Shown: in pieces, positions 62,585 through 64,000 of the stretch | Position numbering within the stretch: position 1 is the stretch's first letter | How the letters are laid out: each line of letters begins with the position of its first letter | Assembly: GCF_000722635.1 (NCBI RefSeq) | Contig: NZ_JOKH01000001.1 | Coordinates: 289,845 to 353,844 of the forward strand | DNA length: 64,000 bases | DNA from: Endozoicomonas numazuensis | Lineage (GTDB): Bacteria; Pseudomonadota; Gammaproteobacteria; Pseudomonadales; Endozoicomonadaceae | Reading direction: 5' to 3' | The notes under the pieces: generated by a model | What the model saw: only the letters and a program-made list of their open reading frames with translations | The model's database searches: none | What the model was told of the DNA's origin: nothing | Made by a program: the position numbers and the translations under genes

Positions 62585-63637
62585 TTAATCTTTAGTGAAA
62601 TACAAGATGCCTTCAATGGGATAATGATCAGAAAGAACACCTAAGCGTGAGCGGGTTTGGTTGGCGTGGAGGATTTTCATGTAGCCCGTAATCGGGCAGA
62701 CATTTCTCCTATCACAAAGAATATTGTCCAATGTACCCAACGGGGTTTTTCCTTTTGCCATTTCATTGCCATAAATGTCAAAGGAATAGGGCAGAGAAGT
62801 ATTGGCAAAATCGGCAGCTTGCTGACTGTCAAGGGTTTCCAGCATGAGCTGAAAATATTCATCCCCCTGAGCCATTCCGTCCTGCCGACCCGCATCAGAA
62901 TTAAAATCCCCAAGATAGATGACGGCTTCGCGCTTGGGAATATTCAGTGCACTCTTAACTTTATTAAGGTAGTCATAATGTCTGATCAGGCTCTTGTACT
63001 CTGCCTCAGAGTCACTTTGAACCGTTTGCAAATGGAGACCAAAAACATGGAGATTACCACTATGACTTCGCACCTTTATGTACCAGGTACCTATCGCGCA
63101 CCATCCCTGTTGCCCAACCGGAGCCGGAAATACAAACTCTTGCATCTCAACAATCGGAGCCTTGCTATACAACACGACCCCGCCATTAAAAAGCCTGCCA
63201 GATAACAACCACTTCCAATCCTGTCCCAAAACAGGCGTCATATAATAGCCCGCTCTTTTCATCTCCTCATTAACGACACTTCTCAGATACTCATCAGCAA
63301 TTTCCTGAAGTGCCACAATATGATAATCCTTCTTGATAATATACTGAGCAATCTCTCTTGCCCTCAATTCCGGATCATTCATATCCTGATTACCAAACAA
63401 CCAGATCAAAAGCTCGAAGAAGTCATTAGAAGTCATCAGGTTCACATTCCAGGTTAACAACTTCAGAGGCAAACACTGATCACAAGCCTTTAAAGGGCAG
63501 GTCATTAGTGGGCTAGTGTTAACAGGAATGGCTTCCATACTTTGTCGATGAACAGAAACACTCTGTATACCTGAATCGGCAGCTAAGGACATATTCATAA
63601 AAAACAGTAAAGCCAGAAGGGAACGACACTCTTTCAT
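62585..63637 (-). CDS. Secreted endonuclease/exonuclease/phosphatase-fold enzyme, second copy
   Basis: The 350-aa precursor has a signal peptide (LLALLFFMNMSLAADSG) and an extra N-terminal Cys-rich segment (TCPLKACDQCLPLKL). The EEP core is complete: LLTWNVNLM (Asn), VALQEIADEY (Glu), FGLHLQTVQSDSE (His), YLGDFNSDAG (Asp-x-Asn) and LSDHYPIEG (Asp-His). It is related in fold but not close in sequence to the 47119 enzyme. Substrate could be sphingomyelin, nucleic acid or phosphoinositide. ATG 63637 follows an AGG-type site; a decayed neighbour and repeat lie downstream. Confidence 0.82.
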   Translation of the reverse strand: MKECRSLLALLFFMNMSLAADSGIQSVSVHRQSMEAIPVNTSPLMTCPLKACDQCLPLKLLTWNVNLMTSNDFFELLIWLFGNQDMNDPELRAREIAQYIIKKDYHIVALQEIADEYLRSVVNEEMKRAGYYMTPVLGQDWKWLLSGRLFNGGVVLYSKAPIVEMQEFVFPAPVGQQGWCAIGTWYIKVRSHSGNLHVFGLHLQTVQSDSEAEYKSLIRHYDYLNKVKSALNIPKREAVIYLGDFNSDAGRQDGMAQGDEYFQLMLETLDSQQAADFANTSLPYSFDIYGNEMAKGKTPLGTLDNILCDRRNVCPITGYMKILHANQTRSRLGVLSDHYPIEGILYFTKD

Positions 63638-63740
63638 CAAGCCTGCTCATGGACTAAAAAATCAAACTTACAGGATAGAAGCTTTCAGAAAAAACAGAGG
63701 ATAGAATCAGAAAATACCGCCCGAAAGACAAGCCTTCAGA

Positions 63741-63772
63741 CAGTAGTATCAAAATGCAGTAGTATCAAAATG
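63741..63772 (+). repeat. 16-bp direct tandem duplication
   Basis: CAGTAGTATCAAAATG occurs twice with no spacer (63741-63756, 63757-63772). It lies downstream of the partial gene at the window edge and upstream of the EEP gene, so it could affect either transcript. Confidence 0.85.
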
Positions 63773-63802
63773 GAATCATTAAAAATAGAGAGTGGAATAA
63801 AC

Positions 63803-64000
63803 TCAACCATTGCTGTTTTGAGCCTTCTTCATATCATTCGCTTGCTCGAAGAACTCATCGAAACCTTCCTGAATGCTTTTTAGCTCTTTATGAATGAATG
63901 CTTGATGCCTGCCACTGAAACCTTCTGAAGCAATCAGTCGCTCTAAATCATCAAAACGAGCCTGAAGATCTACACTCTCACTGATCAGCTTTGTAGTTGT
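63803..64000 (-). CDS. C-terminal part of a helical protein, cut by the window edge
   Basis: The minus-strand frame runs from the window edge to TGA at 63803-63805 (65 residues). It reads ISESVDLQARFDDLERLIAS, KELKSIQEGFDEFFEQANDM and is strongly helical/coiled-coil in character, with a polar tail. The start and identity lie outside the window. Confidence 0.6.
   Translation of the reverse strand, partial: TTTKLISESVDLQARFDDLERLIASEGFSGRHQAFIHKELKSIQEGFDEFFEQANDMKKAQNSNG

Overview
The window looks like a chromosomal segment of a gammaproteobacterium of the Oceanospirillales/Endozoicomonas type. That is an inference from three things: the housekeeping gene order tldD-yhdP-rng-maf-mreD-mreC-mreB and gatC-gatA-gatB, a heavy load of IS elements and palindromic intergenic repeats, and many secreted proteins of unknown or eukaryote-like type. 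No rRNA or tRNA gene was seen.

Layout. 0-9 kb is an accessory zone: an IS4-family insertion sequence, a secreted protein, a small gene split by a 168-bp palindromic MITE, a Y-family polymerase under a perfect LexA box, gene debris, L-threonine aldolase, and a group II intron placed directly behind a terminator. 9.4-15.6 kb is a metabolic cluster: an FAD reductase, an FMN-dependent hydroxy-acid oxidase, and outer-membrane phospholipase A flanked by two paralogous MHS-type transporters. 15.6-25 kb holds two tandem MITEs that truncate a strictosidine-synthase-like gene, a 774-aa cytoplasmic protein of unknown function, a membrane-anchored glutamate-synthase-like protein, and a 773-aa secreted or membrane protein whose C-terminus resembles the opioid growth factor receptor (OGFr) domain. 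25-38.6 kb is almost all plus strand: a phosphatase, two Nudix hydrolases, TauE/SafE, an Hsp20 gene with a sigma-32-like promoter and a ROSE-like thermometer, an M32 carboxypeptidase, an AI-2E family permease, a GNAT, a P-loop protein coupled to a gamma-glutamylcyclotransferase-like gene, and a TonB-C-terminal lipoprotein.

38.7-50.8 kb is the conserved minus-strand block tldD-yhdP-rng-maf-mreDCB (modification of regulatory peptides, envelope lipid transport, RNA processing, rod shape). It is interrupted by one plus-strand secreted endonuclease/exonuclease/phosphatase-fold (EEP) enzyme. 51-54.3 kb carries a formate-dehydrogenase-like molybdoenzyme and FdhD. 54.5-59.8 kb has a disrupted gene, a DUF533 protein and gatCAB. 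The right end holds an intact IS1182-family element, a decayed secreted gene and a second secreted EEP enzyme.

The most striking theme is the repeat population. Five 168-bp palindromic elements, plus three or more fragments, share terminal inverted repeats with the IS1182-family element at 59.9-61.6 kb. They are bounded by CTAG, have broken at least three genes, and supply the stop codon of rng. Three further palindromic families (128 bp; ATACCAAT-ended; GTCGAAGG-core) fill other intergenic gaps.
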